DNA of 13,644 nucleotides, taken from positions 1 through 13,644 of the forward strand of contig JAGCNK010000088.1 of assembly GCA_017645985.1 (NCBI GenBank), written 5' to 3'. Below, piece by piece: positions 13,121-13,644 of this stretch. Source of the DNA: Bacteroidales bacterium. GTDB lineage: Bacteria; Bacteroidota; Bacteroidia; Bacteroidales; UBA3824. Every line of letters starts with the position of its first letter. The stretch's first letter is position 1. Made by a program: the position numbers and the translations under genes. The notes below the pieces were generated by a model. That model saw nothing but the letters and a program-made list of their open reading frames with translations, did no database searches and had not been told where the DNA came from.

Positions 13121-13644
13121 TCAAAATCTGTGGTAAGGATAGCCGTATCCGCCATAAACGGGATACATATTCTGCGCTCTGGAAACTTCAAAACCTATTG
13201 ACAATCCGGGAGTTATCTGGTATGTGGCGCCAAATGTGCAGATATATCCGTCGTCGGTTGACGAATATTTGTGCTGACCCACAAAGCGCGACTGCCTGTA
13301 AATAATGCTGCCGGTAACAAGCAGACGTTCCGAAGCCATATAAGCCACCTCGGCGTTGTAGTAGTTTGAAATGGCTCTTAAATTTTGATAATCAGGAGTT
13401 TCGCTATATGATGTAAACACGGGTGCTTTAAAATTGCTAATGGCCATACCCATACCAGCGGTCACCTGCCAGCGCTTGCCGGGTTGGAATGTCATCCTCG
13501 GCGATATGTATTCTGTGCTGCCGGCTTTGGATGAAGTACTATCGACACTTTTCAAATTATCAACGGATTGAATCCCAACGAGTGTTATTTCTATACCATT
13601 TCCGTCTATTCGAATTGCACCAATGAAAACGCCACTGATTCGTC
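13121..13644 (-). CDS. Probable outer-membrane beta-barrel protein, C-terminal part (5' end beyond window)
   Basis: The minus-strand frame is open from the right edge (…ISGVFIGAIRIDGNGIEIT…) to the stop at 13121-13123, so a TTG at 13555 is internal and the gene extends past the window. The visible part of about 173 residues alternates short strands rich in Tyr, Gly, Ser and aromatic residues: ISPRMTFQPGKRWQVTAGMG, YNAEVAYMASERLLVTGSII, YICTFGATYQITPGLSIGFE. It ends GYGYPYHRF. Repeated amphipathic strands and a terminal Phe fit a Gram-negative outer-membrane barrel. It is 78 bases upstream of the DUF6913-like gene on the same strand, so cotranscription is possible but not shown. No specific family is recognised. 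Confidence 0.75.
   Translation of the reverse strand, partial: RISGVFIGAIRIDGNGIEITLVGIQSVDNLKSVDSTSSKAGSTEYISPRMTFQPGKRWQVTAGMGMAISNFKAPVFTSYSETPDYQNLRAISNYYNAEVAYMASERLLVTGSIIYRQSRFVGQHKYSSTDDGYICTFGATYQITPGLSIGFEVSRAQNMYPVYGGYGYPYHRF

Noticed and set aside
13121..13555. Complete 144-residue gene starting at TTG 13555
   Set aside because: The frame remains open from 13555 to the right edge with plausible coding sequence, so the TTG is internal and the gene is truncated by the window.

Overview
The window looks like chromosomal DNA from a member of the Bacteroidota, probably Bacteroidales. The evidence is the gene content (MetH, Mfd, DapA and a DUF6913-like protein beside dapA), several TAnnTTTG-type promoter boxes, weak or absent Shine-Dalgarno sequences, A/T-rich spacers between moderately GC-rich genes, and secreted proteins of a kind common in that phylum. 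Most of it is ordinary core genome. I see no transposase, integrase, CRISPR array or rRNA.

Layout: (a) 2-856 (+) is the C-terminal end of cobalamin-dependent methionine synthase, cut by the left edge. It converges with a secreted protein of unknown function (877-1818, -). (b) A tRNA-Pro(CGG) gene (1997-2072, -) follows, with a TAnnTTTG promoter and an unusual long hairpin that re-pairs its own 3' end. About 220 bases of A/T-rich spacer come next. (c) 2327-5562 (+) is an uncharacterised envelope-related block: a lipoprotein, then an apparent operon with its own promoter and terminator. The operon encodes an Amidase_2 plus SH3 peptidoglycan amidase without a signal peptide, two coiled-coil membrane proteins whose genes overlap, and a three-helix membrane protein with a holin-like look. 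This is the best candidate in the window for something undescribed. (d) mfd (5671-9024, +), transcription-repair coupling factor, starts with TTG. (e) A small Xre-type regulator (9144-9500, +) lies behind a promoter carrying repeated ATACTTT...AGT elements. It converges with a 70-residue hypothetical protein (9513-9725, -). (f) A minus-strand group of three genes is probably one operon: a DUF6913-like protein (12485-13042), dapA (11542-12426) and a cytoplasmic GH13 alpha-amylase/neopullulanase-type enzyme (9798-11552) whose start overlaps the dapA stop. (g) The right edge cuts a probable outer-membrane beta-barrel protein (13121-13644, -).

Functionally, the core genes cover methionine synthesis, DNA repair, lysine/diaminopimelate synthesis and maltodextrin use. 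The accessory interest is the amidase and membrane-protein operon. It resembles a phage lysis module in its parts (endolysin-like enzyme, holin-like protein, overlapping coiled-coil membrane proteins) but sits among housekeeping genes without phage structural genes. That functional reading is inference. Only the parts and their order are seen directly.
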